Positions 33,891-46,090 of a stretch of 64,000 nucleotides of DNA are shown here, one piece after another. Under the pieces are notes generated by a model. It was not told where the DNA came from. It saw nothing but the letters and a program-made list of their open reading frames with translations, and searched no databases. Made by a program: the position numbers and the translations under genes. Each line of letters begins with the position of its first letter. Within the stretch, counting starts at the first letter, position 1. This stretch comes from Pelobates cultripes (lineage: Eukaryota; Chordata; Amphibia; Anura; Pelobatidae), in assembly GCA_933207985.1 (NCBI GenBank), contig OW240916.1, positions 83,170,979 through 83,234,978 on the forward strand. Direction: 5' to 3'.

Positions 33891-36200
33891 GCAGGGCGAA
33901 GAAGAGAATTAAAGGTGTCAAAGAGACGCCTGGGATTGCAGGAGCATGAACATATGAGACAAAAATGCCCAGATTCCCACCTCCCAATCCTCTGCACCGC
34001 GTGCGCTGGCATACCTATCCTAAAAGCCTCCAAGGCAGCACCAAACCGAAAGGAATGCCCACAATATTCCTTGCTGTCAATCCCCAGAACCATCAACCTC
34101 GAGCGAAAGACTCAAAGAATTGGGAATGGGAAAGAAAGATCCCATCTGAATTAACCAAAAGAGGGCCCGTGAATACTGGGCGCAGCTCACAGTTCTCCAC
34201 AAAGGAAAAAAGTGCAAATAGCCGAACCCCCATACCCTTCCCGAAGACATCCGACTTAGAGTGTCTTAAATTCTTATAGCGATATGATCCACAGAGCACT
34301 GAACAGTGGCAAACAACACCCCACCTCTAAGGAATCACCAATTCCCCAATGCGCATGGCCCTAAAGAATGCCAGGGAATAGGCAAACACAAAGAGACAGG
34401 CCTTGAAATTGAGTACCAGCCCAGAGGGGGATCCCCACCCAATCTTGTCAGGAGTGTAGCGTAGACCAACCTTCCCGCAACTGCGGAAGCAACACAACAT
34501 TTTTTTCCGAAACTGGGACTTCCAATGCCACTAGCATCAGGAAGAGATCCTCGGGAGCCCAGTCCCAGTGAGGCCAGTGACATGCCAACAGGAAGCACAC
34601 CATCTAGAGCCCAGAATCACTGCAAACCCAACCGAGCCACACCTCGTGAAGAGGTGTAGGACCGTGTTAGAGACCTCAGGCACCTGCCAGTAGGACCTGC
34701 CATTATACGCGGCCTGGACGGAGTCCCAGACCGCCAGATCATCCTGCAAAGACCGAGTCAGCCAAATGAAGCGCTGGGGTCAGGTGACCCCAGACGTCAT
34801 GCAGTCAGATCTTATGGAGCCCTAGGGCCAGACACGTCCCGCGCAAGAAACGAACCGGATCCGAGGCAAGCGGCATAAACCTGCCACAGAAGCAATCTCG
34901 ATGCCCCAGAGTCCCGAAAAGATGCCCTCATTCACCGAAACCCCACAAATGCCTGACAAACGAAGAATCATACAGTATTTCCCTTGCTCCTCTTTGGGCA
35001 CCACGTCCAAGGGGGAGACCAGCCAGTCCAGTAAAGGGGGTCGCTAAAGGCCATGTGACCCAGAGACACCTCCTTGACAAGTGTCATCGACCACATGCGG
35101 GAAAAACCCGGACTGACCAAAGGTACCGAACCAGCCACAAAGGGGCGAAGGAAAAAGGAATCCAAAAACCTTGCTCCACGCCATCCAACAGTACATTGGC
35201 TGCCCAACGGATCCTATAACGGGCGAGCCACGGGCACTTCATGTTTACGACCACTACCGTTGTTGCCCGTAGTATCCAGATCCCTGGTCTCACTAGCTTG
35301 TCCCCTTCGGAAACACCGGGAAATGGGATGAGCACCCCCGCCGGTGGAGCATTCTGTACACAAGGCACCTCCTGTACAATGATTGTCATTAAATGTGCAA
35401 CAACAGCCTGACCTCTGCTGTGCTGCTGGGGATGCAGATAATCCTCACCCACCGGCCACCCCAAGAAAGGATGAGAAACCACCCTGCTGAAACGCAGGTC
35501 AGAATGGGGAGTCAGATGCCATGTCCATCCGATCCCAGAAAATTGAGGGAACCACCGCCAAACGTGGACGAAATGGCTCGTCACACTTCCACCATAGGTC
35601 CGACAAGTGTTCCAAATGGTGTCCTTGTAGCAGAACAATGTGGAGCACTTGTGAGGTGCCTTCTCCCCAATGACACCAGCCAGATTAAAACACGCGAATA
35701 CAATTTTTGAAAGTCCTGGGGACCATCCGGTAACGGATTGTTCTCTCTCCATTTCCAACTCCTCGCTGTCCTCCTCCCCCAGTGGAGGAGCCTCCTCCAT
35801 TGGCAGGAGGAAGAAATCTCGATAAATTCTCCCTTCCCAATTTTATCCCCAATTCCCTACAACAGATGAAAACCCAGAGGCCCAGCCCAGCACATATTAG
35901 CGGGCCCCCGTGCCATGTTGAAAACGCCCAGAGAGTCGATAGTCACCGCAGGAACCTCAATGGCACCGATTATCGCACCTACAGCAGCAGTTACGGTAGC
36001 ACCAGACGCCACCGAAGGAACACTAGTGACACTAGGCATGGCGTCCCATGACCCCTTGCTCAGTCTGCACCACTTGAGACTGATGCGCGGCAGACCAAAC
36101 CGCCAAAGCTGACTACCTAAGCGGGAATCCCTGCACACTTGCGTCCCCATTCCCACTGATCCTGAAAAACAGAATCAACAGAGTCACGGTAAGTTGTTTG
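33880..36200 (-). mobile_element. DIRS-order (Ngaro-like) tyrosine-recombinase retrotransposon, decayed
   Basis: Minus-strand frames, in order from 35.8 to 33.9 kb, give four parts. First is a Cys/His gag-like patch (CSTLFCYKDTIWNTCRTYGG) and the RT lead-in (RYRIRWAANVLLDGVEQGF). Second is an RT start (VVPKEEQGKYCMILRL, near 35000). Third is an RNase H piece (WDSVQAAYNGRSYWQVPEVS, near 34700). Fourth is the C-terminal tyrosine recombinase (EYCGHSFRFGAALEAFRIG, then AVQRIGRWESG, 33950-34060). The Arg of HSFR and the GRW block are the recombinase signature; the downstream catalytic Tyr was not confirmed. Large parts of the RT are deleted and frames are broken throughout. DIRS order is clear; Ngaro-like is my best guess. 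Confidence 0.75.
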
Positions 36201-36275
36201 CTGGCCCGTCTCCCAAGAGGCACTGAGGTAAGATGAACCCTACACCACTCCCAAACACATAACCACTCTCATATA

Positions 36276-37765
36276 CACCCTGTTCCAAATTATTATGCAA
36301 ATTATATTTTTATCATTTACCTAAATAATTGATGTAAATAACAGTCAGAATAATTCTCATGTTATCAACTATTAAGAGTACAATTCAAGTTTTATTGAAC
36401 AAACCTCCTACTGATAACAGTATTTTTTTTAAACATAAAAAACTTACAATGCACTGTTCCAAATTATTAGGCACAGTAAGTTTCAAAACACTTTATAGGT
36501 TGTAAAGAACTGAAAATTGTCATTTGTTGTGTTTGCAGCATATTTACTGAAATCAAAAGCTATTTCAATCAAACTTTTAACAACATTTTAACTTTTTAAA
36601 CATTATAACAGGTCACGTTACATTTTAACATAGGACCCCTTACTTGATAGCAGCTTCACAAGTCTTGCATCCATTGAACTTGTGAGTTTTTGGACAGTTT
36701 CTGCTTGAATTTGTTTGCAAGATATAGCCTCCCAGAGCTGCTGTTTGGATGTAAACTGCCTCCCACACTCATAGATCTTTTGCTTGAGGATGCTCCAAAG
36801 GTTCTTAATAGGATTGAGGTCAGGGGAGGATGGAGGCCACACCATGACTTTCTCTCCTTTTATCCCCATTGCAGCCATTGATGCAGAGGTATTCTTTGCA
36901 GCATGAGATGGTGCATTGTCATGCATGAAGATGATTTTATTACGGAAAGCATAGTTCTTCCTTCTGTACCAGGGAAGAAAGTGGTCAGTCAGAAACTCCA
37001 CATACTTTGCAGAGGTCAACATGATTCCATCACCGCCTTGCTGATGTTGAAGCCTTGTTGGAACAGGGTGGCCGTCCACCAACCATCCACTACTCCATCA
37101 ATCTGGACCATCCAGGGTTGCACGGCACTCATCCGTGAACAGGACTGTTTGAAAATTAGTCTTCATGTATTTTTCTGCCCAATGCAGCCGTTTCGGTGGC
37201 CGAATAGAAGGTTTATGCACAGTTGCAACACTCTGGGGGACTCTACACCTTGTTGTCCATGGGACTCCAGAGGCACCAGCAGCTTCAAATATCTGTTTTC
37301 TGCTATGTAATGGTATTTTAGCAGCTGCTCTCTTGATCCGATGCATGGATCTGGATATCTTCCTCAATGTGCCTTTATCTGCACGAACCCGTCTGTGCTC
37401 TGAATCAGCAACAAATCTCTTACTAGTGCGATGATCACGCTTACGTTTTCGTGAAATATCTCATGTTTTCATACCTCGTCCAAGGCATTGAACTATTTCA
37501 CTCTTTTCGGCAGCAGTGAGATCCTTTTTCTTCCCCATATTGCATGAAAATGGTGCTCTGCTTAATAATGTGGAACACCCTCCTTTAGTAGTTTTTCCTT
37601 AAATTGAGTTCACCTGGCAATCTAATTATCACAGGTGTCCAAGATTGTTTTCAGTGATCAAAAGAGCCCTGAGACACAATGCCATCCATGAGTTAAACTG
37701 AAAATCAAATTATTTAATCTTTGTGACACTTAAATAGAATTTGCATAATAATTTGGAACAGGGTG
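36276..37765 (-). mobile_element. Tc1/mariner transposon with intact ends but dead transposase
   Basis: TA duplications (36274-36275, 37766-37767) flank perfect terminal inverted repeats starting CACCCTGTTCCAAATTATTA and continuing tgcaaatt. The transposase runs on the minus strand from an ATG at 37538 to about 36618. It begins MGKKKDLTAAEKSEIVQCLG, has an early TGA stop (KT*DIS) and a first catalytic block VLFTDECRATLDGPD. The second catalytic Asp is present (FMHDNAPSHAAKN). The third is substituted: PDLNPIKNLW has Lys where the DD34E family has Glu. The copy cannot move itself but its ends could be mobilised. Confidence 0.9.
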
Positions 37766-37829
37766 TATACATACAGCCAATCACAAGTATCTATCCCCAC
37801 ACTCATCCACGTGCCCTTGTCCGCTTAGC

Positions 37830-37985
37830 TGCGCTATCTCCCCAGGGCCTGAGCACCCTCTGTTCCTGTGCGTCCAACTCGTCTGGTTACAATGGTTACA
37901 AATACTTGTCTTTTAGTCCATCTATTGTACAGCTCTGCACAATCTGTTGGTGCTTTATAAATAATAAAAATAATAATAATTGTCT
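37830..37985 (+). mobile_element. L2-like 3' tail fragment
   Basis: The block ending ctgcacaatctgttggtgct and then ttataaataataaaaataataataat is the conserved 3' end of L2-type LINEs and of SINEs that borrow it. Two more such tails lie at 47020-47190 and 63650-63778. Confidence 0.7.
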
Positions 37986-38436
37986 AAGAGTGTCAGGTGC
38001 TCCTGCTTAGGAACTTCCAGCTCTCAGGTGTTAGTAATGAGCAGAGACGGAGTGGCGTCTGGCAGATCCCAGATAAGAAGTAATGTTGTTTTAAAAAAAA
38101 AAGGGATGGGTAGGGGGGAGCCAGGGCACTGTGGGCACCATAACCGCTACAATGAACTTCCTGTTATTAAAATATCCAGAAGGAGGCTTGCCTGTGATGC
38201 GGTCATCTGAAATAGCCAAAAACAGGAAAATATAGTGAATTGGAAGGCACTCCTGGCACTAAGTGGTTATATTGCATAAAGTGTTCCTTAAACTCCTGTC
38301 CTGATTGGTTCAAGCTAAAATCTACATGTGATGCTACCACCCAGGAAAAGCATACTACAGCTAGATGGAATACATTCTCTGTTTTATTACATCAAAAAAA
38401 AAATATAACAAAGAGACACAAATGCACACCTTGGGG

Positions 38437-38573
38437 CATGGGTCCTCAAACTCCGGCCCCCCAGATGTTGCTGAACTACAACTACCATGATTCTCTGGCT
38501 AGCTATGTAATTAAAAGAATCATGGGAGTTGTAGTTCAGCAACATCTGGGGGGCCGGAGTTTGAGGACCCATG
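38437..38573. mobile_element. 137-bp palindromic hAT-type MITE
   Basis: An exact 8-bp duplication CCTTGGGG (38429-38436, 38574-38581) flanks a near-perfect palindrome. The arms start CATGGGTCCTCAAACTCCGG and carry ccagatgttgctgaactaca. It lies about 350 bp upstream of the FAM32A start codon. Confidence 0.9.
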
Positions 38574-38799
38574 CCTTGGGGTACCATTGGCTCACCAAAG
38601 ACGTTGGCGAGGATTACTATTGCCATTGCATGAAACATTTGTTTCCCAGTTCTTTAAAATTCCAAGTAAATCAAGCATTCCTACATGATTTTTAAAAAGT
38701 TCTTAAGCAAGAATGTCCACAAGGTGTCACTACAACACACACACACACACACCACCCATAAGGCATGCGCAAAGCCTCAGCACTCAGCTTCCTTTTCTT

Positions 38800-38925
38800 A
38801 CTGAGTGACGTAACTACTAAACCAGCCAATCCGCGCCGCCCAGCTATCCATTCACCGTTCGATCTTTGGTGACGTCAACAACCACTTTAAGGGTAACCGG
38901 AAGTAGCCGCTCAGAACGTTTCGAC
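38800..38925 (+). promoter_or_regulatory. FAM32A promoter and 5' UTR
   Basis: GC-richer than its surroundings. It holds TGACGTAA at 38805-38812, a CCAAT box (38826-38830), a full CRE TGACGTCA (38870-38877) and an ETS site CCGGAAGT (38897-38904) just upstream of the ATG. There is no TATA box, as is usual for housekeeping genes. Transcription start not determined. Confidence 0.65.
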
Positions 38926-40355
38926 ATGGCGGAGTACCAGGGTGTGCAGAAAGGAGCGCTCAAACTGAAAGGCATCGGGGACATCAGTCTGGGAAAGAAG
39001 TAAGAATAACCCCCACACCTTTTATCTCTCTCCGCTGGTGGTTTTATTGCTATTTCTGCCGAGTGGTAATCAGTTCATGTCTGTAGCTGTGCTGGCTCTC
39101 CCAGTGCCGGATGTAAACATTGCCAGATGGTCATGGGACTCACCTGGACCATATATCATACTGCTTTCTAGAAGGAAAACGAAGTTTGGATGCACCCACG
39201 TCCTGTGTTCTTATAAAACAAAGTAGTTAAATGGGCTGAGTCTCATGGATTCTAACGCAATTAGTTATTATATAATATTATAATAATTATTACTTAATGT
39301 CTGACTTAATAACTGGATAATATTTGATTCAATTTCAAAGTGTGAATAAATAATAATAAAAAAAAAATTTAAATACACCCATTGTATTCCTTTGAGTATA
39401 AATTACTTCCTGGTTCTATTTTCATGCAATCAAATTGGGTTTCTGTACAAAACCTTGACTATTGAGCGATTGGCAATGGGATTTAATTTCTAAAACAAAA
39501 GAGGTGAACTGGATACAACTTCAAAACTTTTTTTCTTTTTTTTCCAGATCAACTATATTTAAAAAACAAAAATTGCAAATTTGCCATTTTATTTTTTTTG
39601 TTTTTATTTTTCTTGGTTTGTTTAGAAACTCCCAATGTGGTCGTTTTAAAGTCTTGCTGTTTCTTGAACTGTAGACCAGGTTGTTGCAGTATAGCCAGTC
39701 AAGTAATTTTTGAATCAATTTGCGCACCCACATGCATACTCCTACTTTGCTAAGTAAATTTAAAATAGGTTTCAAATAGAGCTGTTTTTTTGTTTTGGCT
39801 TACTTTGCTTACCTATGTCTCATATTATAAAACGTACATTTTGCAGGAAGAAAAAGAAAGACAAAGATAAAAACAAGATAGTACAACAGATGATGATGCA
39901 AACTAATAACAAAAATGAAGACGAGAAGAAAAAACCATCTCTGGACAAAAGAACCCCAGCTCAACTAGCGTTTGAAAAAATGCAAGAGAAAAGAGTAAGA
40001 CAATGCAAAAACTCAGAGAGAATGTATGCTGCTAATTACTCATGCATGTCTATGTAATTTTTATGACGGTTCAAGCTGGTACATCATATTTTAGTTCTGA
40101 ATAGGTTTAACTCGAAAACACATTAGTTAAAATTGCTTTCCTGATTTGTGCTGGAATCCTGTTACTTATGCATCCACCCTGTCTTGTATGACTGAAGTGT
40201 CTTCAATGAGGGATGTGCAGTGGTATTTAGGTGCCCCTAATATACAATAAGAAACGAAGGGGTGGGAGCAGGGTCTTATGGGCCATGTATTGCACTCTTT
40301 TTGCAAATAATATTGACCCCAGGAATGGCTTTTTGTGTGTGTGTGTGTGTGTGTA

Positions 40356-40405
<50 letters not shown>

Positions 40406-42261
40406 ATGTTCATATTTAGTCTATGGTGTCACTGTAACACATTTTTTTTTTTTTTTTCCCCTGTAGCTCTATCACAGTATGTGAATACATTGTGTCTGTT
40501 TGTTCTCTAGCTTAAAGGGACACTATAGTGTCAGGACTATAGTACCCTGAGGGTGCCCCCACCCTGAGGGTTCCCCTCCCGCGTTAAAACCCCTTCAGTT
40601 GGGCTCCCTTACCTCTCCTCCCCCGCCGATGTCACCGGCGCCGCATGCGCGGCGCATTCAAAGTGTCCGTAAGAGAGAATTTTTCAATGCTTTCCTATGG
40701 ACGCTCTGCGTGATTGAGGCATAATATGCCTCAATCGTTGCCGATGCGCCTCTAGTGGCTGTCCGGAAGACAGCCAATCGAGGCTGGCTTAACCCCAGAT
40801 GTAAACATAGCAGTTTCTCAGAAACTGTTATGTTTACATCAGGCAGGGTTAACCCTAGAGGGACCTGACACCCAGACCACTTCATTGAGCTGAAGTGGTC
40901 TGGGTGACTATAGTGTCCCTTTAAAGAAGCACTTTAGGCACCATAAGCCTCCACACTCCCAATCCCATTTTAAGGCGTCAAATTGTTTAACCTACACTAC
41001 CATGGCTAGATTAAAGAAAGTTCCTGATCATTTGCTCAGTAAACCCAGATTAGAAATTAAACCATCCAAAAACTGCTTGATTGCTTACAATGAATAAAAA
41101 TGAGTAAAACCTTTTAGCATGCTGGCTGGTGAACAACTGTCACCGCTTTAGTATATGATAAGATCCTTCAGCCATCTACACGCACCTTTGCTCAAATAGT
41201 GTTTGAAAACAATCTGTTTGCAGTGAACGAAGCACAGAAAACTATGGTGACCCCTGTTTTTATTTTTTTTTTACTTTGCCAAATGTTTAAGAAGTCACTG
41301 TTGTCCCACTTGGAATAAAAATCTGATGGAGTGATTTTTTTTTTTTTTTTTCTCTACAGCAAATGGAGAGGATATTAAAAAAAGCATCCAAAACCCACAA
41401 GCAAAGGGTAGAGGTGAGTGAATTTTTTTTATTTATTGTGCATAAGGAAAGGATCTTGATATTATGTTTTTTTTTTTTTTTTTAAAGGGGTACGCACTGT
41501 AACAATTCTATCTTATTGAATTGGTTAGAGTTCCTTGAGTCCCCTGTCACTGACCCTCTATTCAATGTTAAACCATTTGTAAGCAGTTTAAAACTGAATG
41601 ACTGTCCCTGGCTTTCCATAGCCCTCCCATTAAAGGTCTTGCCAAGGCAGAGATTGCACTATTCCTTGTAGCCAGACCATTTTATAGCAGCAATGGCACT
41701 GTGATAGACTGAATGTGTTCAGTGGATATCGGTGCCGACTTTAATATTGATTGGACCCTGGACAAGCATTTGCTAGGGCACTTTGGACCATGCACCATCT
41801 TTGTCATGCAATCACGACCTCCGCTCCCAAATGCAGTGGCGGAACTAAAGTAGAGGACCCTGGTGCAAGAATTGTTTTGGACCCTCCCAATCGCAAGGGT
41901 GGCCAAAAGATAAATCCCCATCTGTCCGGAAACTCTAACAATACTCTACCATTTTCCTATGCCTGCAAGGTTGTATTTGGCACTGTGCTGTGAATACAGG
42001 TAGATTTTATTGCACCGTTTAAAAAGAAAAAAGAGAAAAAAGCATGAACAGTATGAGTATTTCATGAACATTACATTTATGTGAAATACTGAGAAGTGAA
42101 TGAAGCCACTTTAAACAACTGTGTTCAGACAGGTACTTTATTGATGATGCTTTTCAAAACATTAACCTTTTTTTTTTTTTCTTCCTTCCTAGGATTTTAA
42201 TCGGCATCTGGATACCCTGACAGAGCATTATGATATTCCTAAAGTCAGCTGGACAAAATAA
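38926..42261 (+). CDS. FAM32A: Protein FAM32A, four coding exons
   Basis: The coding exons are 38926-38999, 39847-39994, 41360-41413 and 42193-42261, all with GT/AG junctions. Together they make 114 residues, against 112 in human. Exon 1 gives MAEYQGVQKGALKLKG. Exon 2 gives the Lys-rich stretch KKKKKDKDKNK and LDKRTPAQLAFEKMQEKR. Exon 3 gives QMERILKKASKTHKQRVE. Exon 4 gives DFNRHLDTLTEHYDIPKVSW, ending TK. The C-terminal half is almost identical to mammalian FAM32A. The family is nuclear; in structural studies of the human step II spliceosome its C-terminal tail reaches the catalytic centre and promotes exon ligation. Here the C-terminal tail is fully preserved. Intron 2 contains a 405-bp TTAA MITE. 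The next gene downstream is AP1M1 in the same orientation. Confidence 0.97.
40516..40920. mobile_element. 405-bp TTAA MITE (T2/Kolobok-like) in FAM32A intron 2
   Basis: TTAA (40512-40515, 40921-40924) flanks inverted ends AGGGACACTATAGT. TTAAAGGGA termini resemble the T2-type MITEs described in Xenopus. A local hairpin lies near the right end (ccagaccacttca with tgaagtggtctgg, 40872-40902). Immediately to the right another TTAAAGAAGCACTTTAGGCA terminus begins, perhaps a second related MITE. Confidence 0.85.
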
Positions 42262-42466
42262 TACAGTTTTTCTTTTTCTTTATTTATAGAACTTTGTTTT
42301 TTACTTGCTTGTAATCTTTCTGGATTAAGGCAGAAAGCCAGGATGACCAGACACACATTGTTATTGTGTTCATTATGTTGCCACACTTGATTGTATAAAA
42401 TATTCAGATCATCTATTTTAAACATAGAACCCCATTTATTTTAAACGTTTCTTTGACCTTTCAGTC

Positions 42467-42472
42467 AATAAA
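42467..42472 (+). terminator. FAM32A polyadenylation signal
   Basis: AATAAA lies 206 bases after the stop codon in the context cagtcaataaaggtc and is the first canonical signal in the 3' UTR. Confidence 0.7.
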
Positions 42473-42614
42473 GGTCTTTCCAGTGGTTTCTGCTGAAAAC
42501 TGTTGTATACTTTCTCTTGCTGGGACAGTGACCAGGTATTGTAAGCTCTACATGCCTGTGTATTAACACATTGATTTTATGAATTTGTGCAAAAGTGAAA
42601 AGAAGCTAAAAGTG

Positions 42615-42645
<31 letters not shown>

Positions 42646-44640
42646 TTGTTTTCCCCAATCCAAGTTTGTATTTACTGTCTTTTATGCATAAAATGGTCAA
42701 ATTCATAGTAATCCTAATAAGAGTTAAAGGGACAGCTTAATGTAGTTGTTCTGGTGAGTATAATAGCTCCCTTCAGGCTTTTTTCATGCAAACACTGCCT
42801 TTTCAGAGAAACGGCAGTGTTTACATTGCCTCAAGGGACACCTCCAAGAAGCTACTCCTTAGATGGCCACTGGAGGTGCTTCCTGGGTCACTGCTACCAA
42901 AAAAAGCAGTCCTGACGTTCAGCGTCCCCACGCTCAGCATGGAGACGCTGAATTTTCCTCCTGATTGGCCAAAATGGCATTTGGCCTGCTCCCCTAGCAG
43001 ATTTTAGCCAAACCAATGCTTTCCCACAGGGAAAGCATTGGATTGGACAAAAAATGGCAATTTTGATGTCACAAATGGGCTGGAGCCGGCGGACCCACGC
43101 TCCGCTGGAAATAAGGGGAGTTTTAAACTTTTTTTTATAGGGGGCTAAGGGTTGACAAGCCACCTAAAGGGTGGGTTAAACATTAAAGGGTCAGGAATAG
43201 ATGTTTGTTTTCGTTTAAGGTTCTGCAACTAATGGGGGTTAGCCTTGCAGTCAAAGGGCATTTTGTATGGTATTTTACACCGGGTTATTCATTAAATAGT
43301 GTAATTTGAATTGCTTCTTACAGCACCATCTTGTAATTTATGTATCAAACCGCAACATTTTTTTTAAATTTTTTTTTAAAAAGCAGGTGAATCTTCCATC
43401 AAGTAATTTTACATTTTTATTTTTTTTGAATATCAGATTAAAAATAATGTTGTAATTTAGTGTTTTGGACTAATTAAAGGCACCCTGAGAATTTCATCTA
43501 ATGGAAGTGGTCTGGGTGCGGTGTCTCTGCCCCCCTTGGGTTTAGAGAAGCTGCAATGATTACATTGAATTATATCTTGGATTTGGCAAAACAGTAGTGA
43601 ATTTGGGCTTATGTCTAACCAAAGTGCATTCAGAACATTCAACCCACTTCAATAGCATTTCAATACCATGTGCATAAGCTACCATGAGTGGGGCTCGACA
43701 GTATTTCAGACCTACTCTTTTTGAGTGGATTCACCCATTGAACACAATTGAAGAACTGCACACATTTTATGCTAGGATTTTCCCAAGGTGTGACACAGAC
43801 AGAGGTGGCAGAACCTCCAATCCAGAGGCGAGCAAGCAGAAGAGGGTCAAGGAGCTCAATGGTTAATCAAATGCTGCTTTTATTAGAACTGAAAAGGTAA
43901 TGATTTGGCTCAGATGTTTGCTTTCTGTAACGCCATATGAGCTTGTTACAGACTCATGTGAGTCAAAACGAGGCTGTGACAGTAGATGGCCCGTCTGTCA
44001 CGCGGGTGGACCTGCCTGAAAAGAGGGCATGTCATGCTGTGAATGCACAGAAGGTGACTGACTGCCTGTCTGGTCACCCACAACAGAGCTGTCAATGTTC
44101 TGATAGTGTCACGATAGCTGCATGTAGGTCTGTACACATAGATAATCCCAAATAATCCACAGAAGAATGTATATGAAAAGAGTGCACATTTATTGATTAA
44201 AAAAAAGTATGTATATCAAAAAAATCATGGTGTACACAGTATCAATACTGTCACAGCAGCCCTCATAGGTGCTAAAGGTAGTGCAGGCATATCACACCAA
44301 ACCATTGTAGTGCATTTAGATGACACAAATTTCCCAGCAAGATAGAGAGGGAAAAAAATTATGTTTGGAAAATATCAATTTGCCGTACTACCTGCAACTG
44401 TCAGACGGGAGAGACTACCCTAAAAAAAAGAGTGAAAGCCCTGGGTGTGGCATTTCACACCTTCCTTGGTGCTTTCTCAACAGTCTTATAGGTCTGAGGT
44501 TACACAGAGAAATGTGAGTACTGTATATCTAATAATGTGCTAGAGCTGCGCTAATATTGGACATATCCTCTGTCCACAAATACAAGACACCTGGAACCCT
44601 GAATTTTCATACATTCGAAGTGTACCTAGTTAGGAGGGAC
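42473..44640. other. Intergenic repeats between FAM32A and AP1M1 (left part)
   Basis: A (TA)n run lies at 42615-42640. A TTAAAGGGACAGCTTAATGT terminus at 42724 and a TTAAAGGCACCCTGAG terminus at 43475 look like single ends of TTAA MITEs, without recognisable partners. The open frame at 43684-43866 (starting MSGARQYFRPTLFEW) has no known domain and is not called. No host gene seen. Confidence 0.5.
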
Positions 44641-44677
44641 AATCTCTATTTTGAACCCTAATTCCTCTGTCTCTTTT

Positions 44678-45260
44678 CTAGGAACTCCATATTTCTGTTT
44701 TTTGTTTGTATAACAAAACTCTATAGCAATAATATTCACAGTAGTGTGTCTTTAAGCGACAATAAATATGCTTAGAAATCAGTCTGTGCAAATAAGATAC
44801 ATTGTTCTAAATTACATTTTAATTTCATAAATTGTTATCAGAAGTCCATGTGAGAAGTCATCTGAAATCTATCAGGGCAGCCCTACCCCTTGCCACACAC
44901 CCCACTAACACCTCTATTACTAAAGTAACCTCTTTGTACATTCAAAATGTTGGGAGGGATGAATGTAAACAGCCCCTTCGAACCCACCACAGTTGAGAGA
45001 TATGGCATTGTGTCTGTGGCAACAGAGTATAAATTATTTTATTACCTTATAGCAAAAGTATACCGCCCAACTTGGCAATAAGTTGAAAGTGTTGGGCTGT
45101 CCAAAAAGTGGGGGTGCTTGCATGCAAGGTTGACAGTCTACCTGGTCAGCACTCAGCATTCAGACCTGCATACATGAAGAGCTTTTCTGAAGTTTTCTTT
45201 ACACAGGCTTAGTGCCCTGTGATTACTCTGTGTAGTTCAAATGTGGCTAATGATGCTCTC
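44678..45260 (+). repeat. Unclassified direct repeat, copy A
   Basis: Matches 46501-46970 in the same orientation with many substitutions and some indels. Shared blocks are ctaggaactccatat, agcaataatattcacagtag, gccacacaccccactaacac, agttgagagatatggcat and atgtggctaatgatgctct. Identity of the parent element not recognised. Confidence 0.8.
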
Positions 45261-45824
45261 AAGTACAAAAGTGTAACTTTGATAAAGTGTAACAGGGCTG
45301 CCTAAAAACAGAACCACCTCTTACAGTTCTAAATAAAACAATGTATTTGGCGCAAATATTAAAGTGCACACTGTGAACACACAAAAGGCAAAATAGTGTG
45401 ATAGAATGTTACCTTAAAAAAGCTTTAAAATTCTGGTCAAAGCACTCTCAGATGATAAACAAGGGAAATCATCCAACGAGAAAGAACACAAGAAGAAAGT
45501 AACTGTAGTGAAGTATTTAATACAGTATATAAAAAAATACCCAAGCAAACACACAAGGAAAATTACCCAAAATAAATTGTGATATATTTGCATTGACCAC
45601 TAGGAGGCCACCTATCTCTGGTGCGGTGCACACTGTAAGTTCGGAGGATCCTTTTGTTTGCAGACTCTGAAATGAGTAAAGTGCATATACAGCAGTTCCA
45701 ATGAGCTGGAAGGATAGAAGTTTACTTAGCCTTTTACCTCATATTCGCCAGTGTTTCCTTGGAGTTTGTCAAATAAGTGATTCTCAAGTGCTGTGGTTCT
45801 CTGAATGTTGGCTATTTTTATATC

Positions 45825-46090
45825 CATGTTAATTGGTACAAATAAAACTTGAGCTGCACTCACGGACTGTCCTGAGGGAGGTCCCTGTGCGGACCGAAAT
45901 GTCGATTTGCCATTTTGATGAATTAAATAATTTTTTGTATTGGAAGTCTGTGAGTGCAGCTTAAGTTTTATTTGTGTGAATATCAAATTCCCCTAAGAAG
46001 ACTGGCACCCGGCAAGTAGAAGTTTTTTGGGCTATTAATTATATTAAGCTTGAGTGCAAGGAGTTCTGATTTTTTTCATGTTAATTGGTA
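45825..46090 (+). mobile_element. 238-bp insertion with 14-bp target duplication, hammerhead-like core
   Basis: CATGTTAATTGGTA occurs at 45825-45838 and 46077-46090. Between them, 30-nt inverted arms (45839-45868 and 45945-45974, two mismatches) enclose a hammerhead-like motif. The architecture (inverted arms around a hammerhead, retroelement-size duplication) parallels the insertion at 28.1-28.96 kb. Penelope-derived origin is inferred. Confidence 0.7.
45870..45905 (+). ncRNA. Hammerhead-ribozyme-like motif 2
   Basis: Order: CTGAGGGA box (45872-45879), perfect 5-bp stem II GGTCC/GGACC around CTGTGC, then GAA, ATGT and C. ATGT is probably a decayed ACGT (CpG to TpG), restoring which gives the expected self-complementary stem III. 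The box has one base more than CUGANGA. Stem I pairing is weak here. Probably inactive. Confidence 0.45.

Noticed and set aside
42724..43200. Complete TTAA MITE
   Set aside because: Only the left TTAAAGGGACAGC end was found; no inverted partner, so boundaries cannot be given.
43684..43866. 60-residue open frame beginning MSGARQYFRP
   Set aside because: No homology recognised and surrounded by repeat DNA; length is unremarkable.
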